DNA from: Vibrio mediterranei
Lineage (GTDB): Bacteria; Pseudomonadota; Gammaproteobacteria; Enterobacterales; Vibrionaceae
NCBI RefSeq assembly: GCF_900088415.1
Contig: NZ_FLLQ01000012.1
Coordinates: 1-64,000, forward strand
Reading direction: 5' to 3'
Length of the DNA stretch: 64,000 nucleotides
In this document: one piece after another, positions 1 to 10,412 of the stretch
How positions within the stretch are numbered: position 1 is the stretch's first letter
Layout of the letters: each line of letters starts with the position of its first letter
The notes under the pieces: generated by a model
Told to the model about the DNA's origin: nothing
What the model saw: the letters and a program-made list of their open reading frames with translations, nothing else
The model's database searches: none
Translations under genes and position numbers: made by a program

Positions 1-3000
1 AGACTCAATCTCTCAAAGAAGGTCAATCGGAAGACGTCATTTTCACGGTGAAAGTGACCGACGATAAAGGGGCGGTGACTGAGCAAGCGGTGACCATCAC
101 CATTACGGGTACCAACGACCAGCCAACGTTTAATGCCAGCAGTAAGCTTGTTGGTGCTGTGACTGAAGCGGGTCACGATGATGCGGGTAACCCTCAAGCA
201 GGCACATCTACCGCTACCGGTACATTAGTTGCGGATGATGTCGATGCCGGTGCAACCCACAAATTCTCAGTGGACAATGGCAACAGTGACTACGGTGAAT
301 TGGTCGTGCAAGAGAACGGTCAATGGACCTTTACGCTAGACAACACTACAACCGAGACACAAGCACTCAAAGAAGGCGAAACCAAAGACGTCAGCTTTAC
401 GGTGAAAGTGACCGATGAGTTTGGTGCGGTGAGCACCGAAACGGTGACCATCACTATAACGGGTACCAATGATCAACCAACCTTTACTTCAAGCAGTACT
501 CTCGCAGCTACCGTTACTGAAGCTGGGCATACGGATTCTGGTGTTACGGTGCCTGGAACGGATGTCGCAACTGGGACGTTAGTTGGTACTGATGTTGACG
601 CAGATAGCACGCTGACATATTACATCGAGAATGGTAATAGCGATTATGGAAACATGGTTGTGTTGCCGGATGGTCGATGGACCTTTACGCTGAACAATAA
701 TTCAGAGCAAACTCAAGCTCTGAAAGAAGGGCAGACAAAAGACGTCAACTTTACAGTGACAGTTCGCGATGAGCACGGTGCTATTAATAATGAAGTGGTG
801 ACCATTTCTATCAAAGGTACCAATGACAAACCAACCTTTGTTGACTCGAGTGAGCTATCGGGCAATGTTATTGAATCAGGGCATTTGGACAATGGAACGG
901 CTGTTCCAGGAGCTCCATCTGCGTCTGGTCAGTTGCATGCAGAAGATATTGATGCAGATGCTAAGTTAACCTTCTCTGTTGAAAATGGAGCAACGGGTTA
1001 TGGCAATTTAGTGGTTCAACCAAATGGCCAATGGACATTTGCACTAGATAATAACTCCTCGCTAACTCAGGCGCTAAGAGAAAATGAAACCAAAGAGTTG
1101 TCTTTTACCGTAAAAGTCACAGATGAATTTGGCGCGACTGATACTGAAGTCGTCAAAATTACCATCACAGGTACTAATGATAAACCAACGATAACCCAAT
1201 CAAGTGATCTGTCTGGCGATGTAAAAGAAGCAGGACATCAAGATGATGGCACGCCAGTTACTGGTACTGCAGAGGTTGAAGGCACGCTGATTGGTGCTGA
1301 CGTAGATGCTGGCTCAAGCCTCACTTTCTCAATTGACGATGGTAGCAGTGACTATGGCACATTGGTTGTCGACGATGATGGTGACTGGAAGTTTACTCTA
1401 GATAATACGTCTTCTCAGGTGCAGTCTTTGAAAGAAGGTCAGAGCCACGATGTTACTTTCACTGTGAAAGTACGGGATGAATTAGGCGCGATTAACACTG
1501 AAACCGTCACCATTACCGTTAAGGGCACGAATGACCAACCGACATTTACTAGTTCTAGTGTTCTTAATGGGGCTGTCACAGAGGCCGGACACTTAGATGA
1601 CGGAACGGTTGTTGCGGGTGTCGCCGTTGCTGCTGGTACATTGACTGCGACAGATGTTGATGCGGATGCTCAGCTTAAGTTCTCAGTGGATAATGGAAGC
1701 AATGATTATGGTGAATTGGTTGTTCAGGAAAATGGCCAATGGAAGTTTACATTAGACAACAACTCTGTACATACACAAGCACTGAGAGAAAATGAAACTA
1801 AAGAGCTTTCATTTACGGTTAAGGTCACTGATGAGTTTGGTGCAGTAAATACCGAAGTCGTCAAAATCAATATTACAGGGACCAATGATCAACCACAGAT
1901 CACGAGCGCTAGCAATCTGACCGGCACTGTAATTGAGGCCGGAAATAATGATGACGGTACGATTGTTTCCGGAGTCACTCAAGCGACAGGTACGTTGGTT
2001 GGCTCTGATGCAGATGCTGGCAGTAATCTAACGTACTACGTCAATGACGGTAGTAGTGACTTTGGTAACTTAGTTGTTTTACCAGATGGCCAATGGACCT
2101 TTACATTAGATAATAACTCTCCCGAAACTCAGGCGCTCAAAGAGGGACAAACTCAGGATATTCACTTTACCGTTACGGTAAGAGATGAGTTGGGTGCGCT
2201 AAATACTGAAGTCATTACTATTTCGGTAAAAGGTACTAACGATCAACCCACGTTCACCAATGCAAGTGACTTAAGTGGTTCGGTGGTCGAGGCCGGAAAT
2301 TTAGATGACGGAACTTCTGTAGCTGGTACACGAATTGCCACTGGTACATTACACGGTACTGATATCGATGCCGATGCACAGTTGACTTTCTCTGTCGACA
2401 ACGGTTCAACACCATATGGTAACCTGGTAGTTCAGCCTAACGGTGAGTGGCGATTCACTCTAAATAATCGCGCAAGTGCAACTCAAGCTTTAAGAGAAGG
2501 TGAAACTAAAGAGCTCTCTTTCAATGTTAAAGTGACAGACGAGTTCGGAGCAGTGAGCACAGAAGTTGTAACCATCGATATTACGGGCACTAATGATGCG
2601 CCAAATATCAAGATCACAGGTAACAAAAACCTAGTAGAAGACGGAGTTGAATCTCGTTCTGGAGACTTGAGAGACCGAGACCCTGATGCTAACGATGACC
2701 ATACTTGGGAAATTACTGATAGTAACGGTGGTGTTGGTGAGTACGGTACTCTGACTATTTTTGAGAATGCCAATGGTGTCACCAAATGGCGATACGATCT
2801 TGAAGCGTCCAGCGCTCAAAGTGGCAAAGTACAAGCATTGGCTCATGGTGAAGTAGTCACGGAAACATTTACCATCAAAGTGACCGATGAGTTTGGTGCC
2901 GTTAACGAAAAAACCATCACCCTAAATATCACGGGGACCAACGATCAGCCAGTCATTAACGGAGACTTTGTAGGTAGTGTTACCGAAGATGATTTCCCTA

Positions 3001-6000
3001 ACAATGACCCCTCTCAGCCAATCAAATTTGTCGGCCAGCTTGATCCAGGAGATGTCGATACCAATGACACACATTCATGGTCTTTGAATACCGGGAAAGG
3101 ACAGTTCGGTGCCATTTCTATCGATCCAGTGACTGGTGAATGGACTTACACCCTCAATAATAGCAACCCGTCTGTGCAAGCATTAAGACCGGGAGATACA
3201 CCGCTAACGGAAACCTTCACCGTCACGGTTAAAGACAGCTCAGGTCAATCCAATGGTTCTGATACTCAAACCATTACTATCAATATTTCTGGAACGAATG
3301 ATGCTCCAGAACTCGCGGGCACCACAACAGGTAGTGTTATCGAAGACACTCCAGGACGTGAAGTGGCGACGGGTAACCTTGCAGTATCTGATATTGATTC
3401 TACTGATACTCATTCTTGGCAGGTTCAGGGTGAAAATCCAGTAAACGGGAAAGCGACGGGCACCTACGGTCAGCTGTCGGTTGATGATAATGGTAAGTGG
3501 ACTTATGAGCTCGACAGTGACTCATTGGCTACTCGCTCAATACCACCAGGCATGACGGTAACAGATACTTTCCAAGTTGTAGTAACGGACGCTGGCGGTT
3601 TAACAGACACGATTACTGTTACGGTATCCGTTGCGGGCACCAACAGTGAGCCAGAAATTGTTATTAAACCTGAATATACCGTGATAGAAGATGGAGCCGC
3701 TTTGAGTGGAACGATCATTGCGGGTATTCCGACCCAAGATCAACTAGATAACAATGTTATCGGTGGTGGTGATCCAGATCAGGGTGAAATCGTCTCTTGG
3801 AGTGTATTGCAAAGTGGTCAATACGGTACTTTCAGTATTGATGAAGCCACAGGTACATGGACTTATAAGCTGAACAATAACCACCCAGATGTGGACTCGC
3901 TTGATAAGGGAGACATATTACCTGGTGGTGACACTGTTCAGATTCGGGTTAGAGATAAGTATGGTGTTGAGTCGATTCAAGAAATCAAGATTGTTATCGA
4001 AGGTGAAAATGACGCACCGAACATCACTGGCGCTCAAAATAAGGTTATTTTTGAAGATGCTATAGAAGCGGGTCAATATACAACATCGGGTCAATTAAGT
4101 TCTGGTGATGTTGATGCGGACGATGTTCATCAATGGGAAATCAGTGATTCGAACAACGGTCGTGGTGAATATGGCACGCTTACAATGGACTCGAATGGTA
4201 AGTGGACGTTTACCTATGACCAACAAAGCAAGCTTTCTGAAATCCGAGCATTGAAACCTGGGCAGATTGTTACCGATGTTTTTGAAGTGAAAGTAACTGA
4301 TAGTCAAGGCGCTACTTCTGTTGAAACCGTTACGATTCAAATTGAAGGCCAGAATGACGCACCAGTTGTCACAGGAGACGTGTCCGCTACTTATGTAGAG
4401 GACAATGGAACAGATGATACCAGCGATGACTCTACACCAATTGAGGGACAATTAGTTCTTACTGATTATGACAATGACGATAAAGCCGAAGTGGTTATTT
4501 CTTCAGGACAAAGTCACAACGTCTATAACGGTTTAAGTGGTGAGCTCTCAATCGATAAAGATGGCAAATGGTCATTTGTACCAAAAAATGATGTTTTACA
4601 ATCGCTTGCCGAGGGTGAAACCGAGACTGAAGTCTTTACCATTTTGGTGACAGATAGAAATGGTGCAACAGTTACCCAAGATATTACGATTACGATTGAA
4701 GGCCGAAATGATGTACCAGTTATTTCAGGTGAATCAACAGGTACCGTAGTTGAAGATGGCACGGCTGCACAGTTTGGTATCGATCTTACGCGAACTGATG
4801 GCCAATTGTCTGCCGTTGATGTAGACAACAACAGTTCTATTGTAAGTTGGTCAATAGAGAGTAGTGGTGCATCGGGCAGCGCTCCTTCGGGTGTTGGCAC
4901 GTATGGGACCTTGACTCTTGGCAATGACGGTAAATGGACTTACGTTCTTGATAATTCATTACCTGCGACGCAAGCATTGATTGCGGGTGAAACGGTACAA
5001 GAAAAATTCTATGTTGTTGCGACGGATAACGACGGCGGTGTTTCAAACCGTCAAGAAATCGTAATTGATGTTATAGGTCAACAAGATCCAGGTGATGGTT
5101 CTGGCAGCGGCGGTATCATTCCTGTTGATGTCTCCGAACTAGAAGTCACGGAAGATCAACAATTGGTTGATAGAGACTCTTTCATTTTCCCTATCCCACA
5201 AGGTGCGAACTTTATACCTGTAAACGGTGGTGTTTATGGGCAGCTTGTTAGAACGGCAACTGGCGGTTGGAAATATGAATTGGACAACGATTCTGTGCTT
5301 GTTCAAGGCCTTGATGAAGGTGAGACAGCAACTGAGTCATGGCGAATTGTTGTTGGTCCGTTCTACATAGACGTCAATGTCACGATTAATGGTTCTGCGG
5401 ATAAACCAGAAATTACTTACAACACGGACATTACAAAACCTCAAGATGACACAGTATTGCTCGGAGAAGCGCACGAAGATGTGACAGATTCTATATCGGG
5501 TGTACTGGGTGTAGATGATGCTGATCTAGGTGATTCTCACGTATGGGCAGTAGAAGATATACAGGGTGAATATGGTACGTTAACCATCGACCCTGATACT
5601 GGTAAATGGACGTACGTACTGGATCCATCAAAAGAGCTTCCTGCCGAAAAAGAGGTGTTTGATACATTCTACGTAACCGTGACTGATACTGAAGCTGGTG
5701 AGGGAGCGAGTACTAAATCGGATCGCCGAGAAGTGCAAGTGAAGGTAATAGGGTCAGCCGAAAACTTCGAAAACCCTAACCCGAATGATGAAAAATATAT
5801 CGTCAAGACTATCACTGCCAATGAAGACAATAGCGATAGTAATGAAACAGGTACAGGTCCTTCTGAGATTGTCATTAGCTCGGATAACGCAGGTGGGCCT
5901 TTGGTGCTAGATCCGAGCATTGAGCTTGGAAGTCAGATTACCTGGACTTTAGTTGATGGCAATGGAACGTACGGCAGTATTGTCGTTAATGATGATGGTT

Positions 6001-9000
6001 CTTGGGTCTTTACTTTAGATAATGACAGTAGAGCTGTGCAATCACTCCAAGAGGGAGAAACCAAGCACGATGTTTTTGAGGTTTACGCTGTAGACCAATA
6101 TGGAAAAACTATTGTTGATGACAATGGTTTGCCACAAACACTCGAGATCGTTATTGATGTGAATGGTCAAAATGATGCGCCAACGCTCAAGGCTAATGTT
6201 GAAGAAACCATAGTTGCCGATGATGTTGATCAAACAATATCCGGAAAACTTGCTGTGACTGATATTGATACTCAAGATCAAGGGCATCATACATGGGTTG
6301 CTACACCTAACAACGTTAATAATGCCTATGGTACGTTGGTGTTTAATGCTGATGGTACATGGTCTTATAAAGTCGATCCAAATAACCCAGACATTATTGC
6401 GTTGGGTGCGAATGAAACTATTGAGCAGACTTGGACAGTCGTCGTTACTGACCCGAAAGGTGCAACAGCAACACAAACTCTAACCATTAACATTCAGGGT
6501 GAAAACCAAGCACCTACGATGACCACTGTTGATGGAACGGTGACTGAAGACGTCATCGATAGCGATGGAACAACCGTATCAGTAACTAAGGCTATTGTAT
6601 TAGATGATCTTGATACTAACGATACTGTTACGTTAGACCCTACTAATTTGGATGGTACTTACGGCCACTTTACCGTTGACCCATCTACAAATACTTGGAA
6701 ATACGTTCTATTCAACGACAAGCCTCATGTTCAATCATTAGGTGAAGGCGTCACGGTAACGGAAGAGTTCACAATACGCGCAACCGATCAATTCGGTGCT
6801 GAAGTGACTCAAAAAGTAGAAGTGACGGTAGTCGGTTCTAACGATCAACCAACCGTATCAGGCTCGGCTTCAGGCTCAGTAAGTGATGCTTTGGGTAGCA
6901 CCGCGGCAGGTAAAGTCACGGTCTCCGATGTTGACGTTGGTGACACTCATACCTTCTCTGTAAAACAAGACTCAAATTTTGGTACGTTCACTGTTGATAA
7001 CAACGGTAACTGGAAGTTCGTGGTTGACGAGAACAATCCAGAGATTAATGCGCTAGCCAAAGGGCAGACTAAAACTATTCAAGTGAGTGTTGTCGCGACA
7101 GACAGTTCTGGCGTAACGGCAACAGAAGAGTCCAACGAACATGTCATTAATATCACTATTGTCGGTACCAACGATGCACCGCAAATCGTGGATATTGGCG
7201 AACAAATGGCGACGGAAAACACCACGACGCAGCTTACTGGAAACTTTGACTCTGGTGATGTTGATACTGTTAATGTGGCGGATAGCCATCACTGGCAAGT
7301 AGTCTCTGGTGATCCAAGAGGCGAATTGACGGTCGATCCGGTGACCGGAGCTTGGACCTTTAATCTGACTGGTGATTTTGAATATTTATCAGAAGGTGAA
7401 ACGCTGTCTAGTCCATTGAGCTATCAAGTGAAAGTCACAGATGAACACGGTGCCTCAGATACTATTACTGTCAATTTCCAAGTGACAGGTACCAACGACG
7501 CTCCAACCATTGTTGCTGCAAATACCGTTGCCACTGGAACCGTACATGAAGATCCAGCAGGCGCAGAATCTGGCACGGCTAATGGTGTGGTGACGATCGC
7601 TGACGTTGACCATAACGATACTCACAGCTATAGCTTGAGTAACTCCGGTATGGTGACGGAAATCCAAGGTACGTACGGTACGCTTAAGCTAATTGCAGGA
7701 GATACACCGGAAAGTGTCAAGTGGGAGTACGTACTAGACCAAGATAAAGCCAACAGTCTTAACGATGGTCCAGTCACTGAAAACTTTGACCTATTTATTG
7801 AGAGCTTGGTTGGTGGTGTGGCTCAAGGCGATGCAATCAAGCAGACAATTGAAGTCACGGTCGAAGGCCGTAACGACGCTGCGATAGTTGCTCCTGAGTC
7901 TCAAACTCATGCCGAGACCGATGCACCGCTGCAGATGTCAGGCAATCTCAACTCAACGGACGTCGATAACCCTGACGATACGTTTACGGTTCAAAACAAT
8001 AAGCAAGGCACATACGGTACGTTTAGTATCGATGCCAACGGCGAATGGACGTTTGTGGCTAACCAAGCATTCAATTCTTTGAATGTTGGTCAAAGTGTTG
8101 AAGAAACCTTTGCTGTTACTACTATCGATGGAACGCCAACGAGTGTGACGGTGAAGATCGAGGGTACCAATGATGCCGCTACGGTAAGTGTTGGCTCTGT
8201 GGAGCGAGATGAAACGGATGCTCCATTGACAATTACCGATACCTTAACGTCCAATGATGTTGATAACGCGGATAATACCTTTACGCCTAGCAGCAAAGTA
8301 GGGACGTACGGTACGTTCAGTATTGATGCCAATGGTGTTTGGACATTTGTTGCTAAAGAGTCATTTGACCATTTAAACGTCGGTCAAAGCGTCTCAGAAA
8401 CGTTCAATGTCACCTCTGTTGATGGCACGCCATCGACTGTTACGGTGAAAATCAACGGTACCAACGATGCTGCAGACATTAGTGCTGCTACTGAGAACCT
8501 TACAGAAAGTAACAGCATACTAACGGCTAACGGGACGCTGACGGCAGATGACCCTGATAATGCAAATAACGTATTTGTTGCTCAAAATGGGACAGTGGGT
8601 AACTTAGGTACGTTTACCCTGACGGCAGCGGGCGTGTGGACATTCACCGCTAAGAGTAATTTCGATAACCTAGCAGAAGGTCAGAAAGCAGAAGAGAGCT
8701 TTACGGTGACTTCTATTGATGGCACTACCTCTGAGGTGAAGATAGTCATCACGGGTACTAATGATGCCGCTACAGTGAGCAGTGCAGATGTGACCTTGCA
8801 GGAAACAGACGCGGTGCTGAGTACAAGTGGTACGTTAACCTCTTTAGATATCGATAATCCTGACAATAAGTTCCAGGAACAGACCAATGTCGCAGGTAAT
8901 CATGGTACGTTCTCTATCGATGCTGATGGAAACTGGACGTATATTGCAGACGAGTCATTCAATAGTTTAAATGTGGGCCAATCGGTCGATGATACCTTTA

Positions 9001-10343
9001 ACGTGAAATCTGTGGATGGCACCGTATCGACAGTCAAAGTAACCATCCAAGGCACCAACGATGCGCCAAGCATCACTGGTGATTTTGCCAAAGGTGTTCA
9101 AGAAGGTGTGACTGATTCTGTGTCCGGAACAGTGAACATCACCGATGTGGATAGTGCCTCGGTGACTCGTTCGTTGCGTAACGGGACATTGAGTGGTGAT
9201 ACATTCACTGCGACAGGCCAGTATGGGACGCTTACATTCAACGTGGCGACTGGCGTGTGGGCGTACGTATTACTTACTGGCAGCAGTAATGCACTCACTG
9301 GAGACCAAACTGCTACAGAGACGTTCTATATTGAAGCTACAGATGGCGCTCCTGGTGGTGATAGCGTACAGCCAATTACCATCACAGTGACGGGGAACAA
9401 AGGTCAGATTGGCGATAGTTCGCTTGACGACATTCTTACCGCAACCTCGGATGATGAGTGGCTATTTGGTAACTCTATTCCTATTGGCGGTGGTACTAGT
9501 GTGGACACTGATTCGCAAGATACTTTCCGTTGGGAAACAGCGAGTCTCGCTGGAACGGATACGATTAAAGACTTTGATGTACGTGACTTTGCAGCCACTG
9601 ATCCAAACGTGAAACATGATGTGGTTGACCTAACTGCAGTCGACTTTAAAGCTGACCAGCAATTAACAGACCAGTTGAGTGTGTCAGAGCAGTCTGGTGA
9701 TACGGTTATTGAGATCAGTGATAGTGGGGCAGTGTTACAGTCTATTGTATTGGAAGGTGTGACACTGACATCGCTTCTAGGTGTGTCTCAACAGGAAGTG
9801 GACAGTATGACGCCAACTGAGGTGCTACTGGCTCTACATCAATCTGAGCAGCTCACGCTACCCGACCAAATTCGCATTGGTACAGGAGCATCTGAGACGT
9901 TAATTGGTACGGATGAGAGTGACATTATCTACGGCGGTGGCGGTAACGATATTCTTACCGGTGGAGACGGCTTTGATTTATTCTTGTTTACTGAGGAAGG
10001 TGCTGGCACCACAACCAACCCTGCAGAGCAAACCGTAACGGATTTCCATATTGGTGATGATAAGTTGGATATCTCTGACTTGTTGCCAGATCACGACAAT
10101 TTAGGTGATTTGCTAGGAAACATTACCATTACGGTTAATGATGATCCGAACGACAACACTGATCCAGCGACAACAGTTATCAGTGTCACCAACAATGGTG
10201 AGCAAACGGATATCACTCTTGAGGGTATTGGATGGAATGACTTGGGTATTGCCGATAGTAATGTAATGACTGATCAAGGAAATCATCAGTCAGAGTTACT
10301 GAATCAGCTAGACCACTTGAGCATCATTAAGGTAGACCCGTAG
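1..10343 (+). CDS. Giant VCBS-repeat adhesin, 3' part (T1SS substrate), 5' end outside window
   Basis: The reading frame is already open at base 3, so the gene is partial; about 3,446 residues are visible. Roughly 27 tandem repeats of 85-105 residues each close on a G-T-N-D-x-P type junction, as in VCBS/cadherin-like repeats of surface adhesins. The first seven or so repeats are very alike even in DNA, while later ones diverge and become shorter (the ETDAPL... type after about residue 2600). The last 370 residues hold a type I secretion C-terminal region of the VCA0849 class and one RTX-like glycine/aspartate nonapeptide stretch (GGGGNDILTGGDGFDLF) that should bind calcium. The protein is very acidic. 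By family it is exported through an ABC/HlyD/TolC channel and used in biofilm or host attachment. The inner-membrane secretion genes are not in view. A strong terminator follows. Confidence 0.9.
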   Translation, partial: TQSLKEGQSEDVIFTVKVTDDKGAVTEQAVTITITGTNDQPTFNASSKLVGAVTEAGHDDAGNPQAGTSTATGTLVADDVDAGATHKFSVDNGNSDYGELVVQENGQWTFTLDNTTTETQALKEGETKDVSFTVKVTDEFGAVSTETVTITITGTNDQPTFTSSSTLAATVTEAGHTDSGVTVPGTDVATGTLVGTDVDADSTLTYYIENGNSDYGNMVVLPDGRWTFTLNNNSEQTQALKEGQTKDVNFTVTVRDEHGAINNEVVTISIKGTNDKPTFVDSSELSGNVIESGHLDNGTAVPGAPSASGQLHAEDIDADAKLTFSVENGATGYGNLVVQPNGQWTFALDNNSSLTQALRENETKELSFTVKVTDEFGATDTEVVKITITGTNDKPTITQSSDLSGDVKEAGHQDDGTPVTGTAEVEGTLIGADVDAGSSLTFSIDDGSSDYGTLVVDDDGDWKFTLDNTSSQVQSLKEGQSHDVTFTVKVRDELGAINTETVTITVKGTNDQPTFTSSSVLNGAVTEAGHLDDGTVVAGVAVAAGTLTATDVDADAQLKFSVDNGSNDYGELVVQENGQWKFTLDNNSVHTQALRENETKELSFTVKVTDEFGAVNTEVVKINITGTNDQPQITSASNLTGTVIEAGNNDDGTIVSGVTQATGTLVGSDADAGSNLTYYVNDGSSDFGNLVVLPDGQWTFTLDNNSPETQALKEGQTQDIHFTVTVRDELGALNTEVITISVKGTNDQPTFTNASDLSGSVVEAGNLDDGTSVAGTRIATGTLHGTDIDADAQLTFSVDNGSTPYGNLVVQPNGEWRFTLNNRASATQALREGETKELSFNVKVTDEFGAVSTEVVTIDITGTNDAPNIKITGNKNLVEDGVESRSGDLRDRDPDANDDHTWEITDSNGGVGEYGTLTIFENANGVTKWRYDLEASSAQSGKVQALAHGEVVTETFTIKVTDEFGAVNEKTITLNITGTNDQPVINGDFVGSVTEDDFPNNDPSQPIKFVGQLDPGDVDTNDTHSWSLNTGKGQFGAISIDPVTGEWTYTLNNSNPSVQALRPGDTPLTETFTVTVKDSSGQSNGSDTQTITINISGTNDAPELAGTTTGSVIEDTPGREVATGNLAVSDIDSTDTHSWQVQGENPVNGKATGTYGQLSVDDNGKWTYELDSDSLATRSIPPGMTVTDTFQVVVTDAGGLTDTITVTVSVAGTNSEPEIVIKPEYTVIEDGAALSGTIIAGIPTQDQLDNNVIGGGDPDQGEIVSWSVLQSGQYGTFSIDEATGTWTYKLNNNHPDVDSLDKGDILPGGDTVQIRVRDKYGVESIQEIKIVIEGENDAPNITGAQNKVIFEDAIEAGQYTTSGQLSSGDVDADDVHQWEISDSNNGRGEYGTLTMDSNGKWTFTYDQQSKLSEIRALKPGQIVTDVFEVKVTDSQGATSVETVTIQIEGQNDAPVVTGDVSATYVEDNGTDDTSDDSTPIEGQLVLTDYDNDDKAEVVISSGQSHNVYNGLSGELSIDKDGKWSFVPKNDVLQSLAEGETETEVFTILVTDRNGATVTQDITITIEGRNDVPVISGESTGTVVEDGTAAQFGIDLTRTDGQLSAVDVDNNSSIVSWSIESSGASGSAPSGVGTYGTLTLGNDGKWTYVLDNSLPATQALIAGETVQEKFYVVATDNDGGVSNRQEIVIDVIGQQDPGDGSGSGGIIPVDVSELEVTEDQQLVDRDSFIFPIPQGANFIPVNGGVYGQLVRTATGGWKYELDNDSVLVQGLDEGETATESWRIVVGPFYIDVNVTINGSADKPEITYNTDITKPQDDTVLLGEAHEDVTDSISGVLGVDDADLGDSHVWAVEDIQGEYGTLTIDPDTGKWTYVLDPSKELPAEKEVFDTFYVTVTDTEAGEGASTKSDRREVQVKVIGSAENFENPNPNDEKYIVKTITANEDNSDSNETGTGPSEIVISSDNAGGPLVLDPSIELGSQITWTLVDGNGTYGSIVVNDDGSWVFTLDNDSRAVQSLQEGETKHDVFEVYAVDQYGKTIVDDNGLPQTLEIVIDVNGQNDAPTLKANVEETIVADDVDQTISGKLAVTDIDTQDQGHHTWVATPNNVNNAYGTLVFNADGTWSYKVDPNNPDIIALGANETIEQTWTVVVTDPKGATATQTLTINIQGENQAPTMTTVDGTVTEDVIDSDGTTVSVTKAIVLDDLDTNDTVTLDPTNLDGTYGHFTVDPSTNTWKYVLFNDKPHVQSLGEGVTVTEEFTIRATDQFGAEVTQKVEVTVVGSNDQPTVSGSASGSVSDALGSTAAGKVTVSDVDVGDTHTFSVKQDSNFGTFTVDNNGNWKFVVDENNPEINALAKGQTKTIQVSVVATDSSGVTATEESNEHVINITIVGTNDAPQIVDIGEQMATENTTTQLTGNFDSGDVDTVNVADSHHWQVVSGDPRGELTVDPVTGAWTFNLTGDFEYLSEGETLSSPLSYQVKVTDEHGASDTITVNFQVTGTNDAPTIVAANTVATGTVHEDPAGAESGTANGVVTIADVDHNDTHSYSLSNSGMVTEIQGTYGTLKLIAGDTPESVKWEYVLDQDKANSLNDGPVTENFDLFIESLVGGVAQGDAIKQTIEVTVEGRNDAAIVAPESQTHAETDAPLQMSGNLNSTDVDNPDDTFTVQNNKQGTYGTFSIDANGEWTFVANQAFNSLNVGQSVEETFAVTTIDGTPTSVTVKIEGTNDAATVSVGSVERDETDAPLTITDTLTSNDVDNADNTFTPSSKVGTYGTFSIDANGVWTFVAKESFDHLNVGQSVSETFNVTSVDGTPSTVTVKINGTNDAADISAATENLTESNSILTANGTLTADDPDNANNVFVAQNGTVGNLGTFTLTAAGVWTFTAKSNFDNLAEGQKAEESFTVTSIDGTTSEVKIVITGTNDAATVSSADVTLQETDAVLSTSGTLTSLDIDNPDNKFQEQTNVAGNHGTFSIDADGNWTYIADESFNSLNVGQSVDDTFNVKSVDGTVSTVKVTIQGTNDAPSITGDFAKGVQEGVTDSVSGTVNITDVDSASVTRSLRNGTLSGDTFTATGQYGTLTFNVATGVWAYVLLTGSSNALTGDQTATETFYIEATDGAPGGDSVQPITITVTGNKGQIGDSSLDDILTATSDDEWLFGNSIPIGGGTSVDTDSQDTFRWETASLAGTDTIKDFDVRDFAATDPNVKHDVVDLTAVDFKADQQLTDQLSVSEQSGDTVIEISDSGAVLQSIVLEGVTLTSLLGVSQQEVDSMTPTEVLLALHQSEQLTLPDQIRIGTGASETLIGTDESDIIYGGGGNDILTGGDGFDLFLFTEEGAGTTTNPAEQTVTDFHIGDDKLDISDLLPDHDNLGDLLGNITITVNDDPNDNTDPATTVISVTNNGEQTDITLEGIGWNDLGIADSNVMTDQGNHQSELLNQLDHLSIIKVDP

Positions 10344-10365
10344 AGACGGGTCGTTATAAAACGAA

Positions 10366-10392
10366 AAAGGGCTGCGCGATGCGCAGCCCTTT
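10366..10392. terminator. Bidirectional intrinsic terminator
   Basis: A GC-rich stem (GGGCTGCGC / GCGCAGCCC, three-base loop) is flanked by AAA and TTT runs. It lies between the convergent adhesin and sstT genes and can serve both. Confidence 0.85.
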
Positions 10393-10412
10393 GTTTTTGT
10401 TTGAGTACAATG

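Noticed and set aside
2483..9598. Many open frames antisense to the adhesin gene
   Set aside because: They follow from low stop frequency opposite the repeat codons and mirror the repeats; no ribosome sites or known domains.
1..10343. Tandem repeats as a possible CRISPR or satellite array
   Set aside because: Repeats are about 300 bp, in frame, and encode VCBS domains; no short repeat/spacer pattern.
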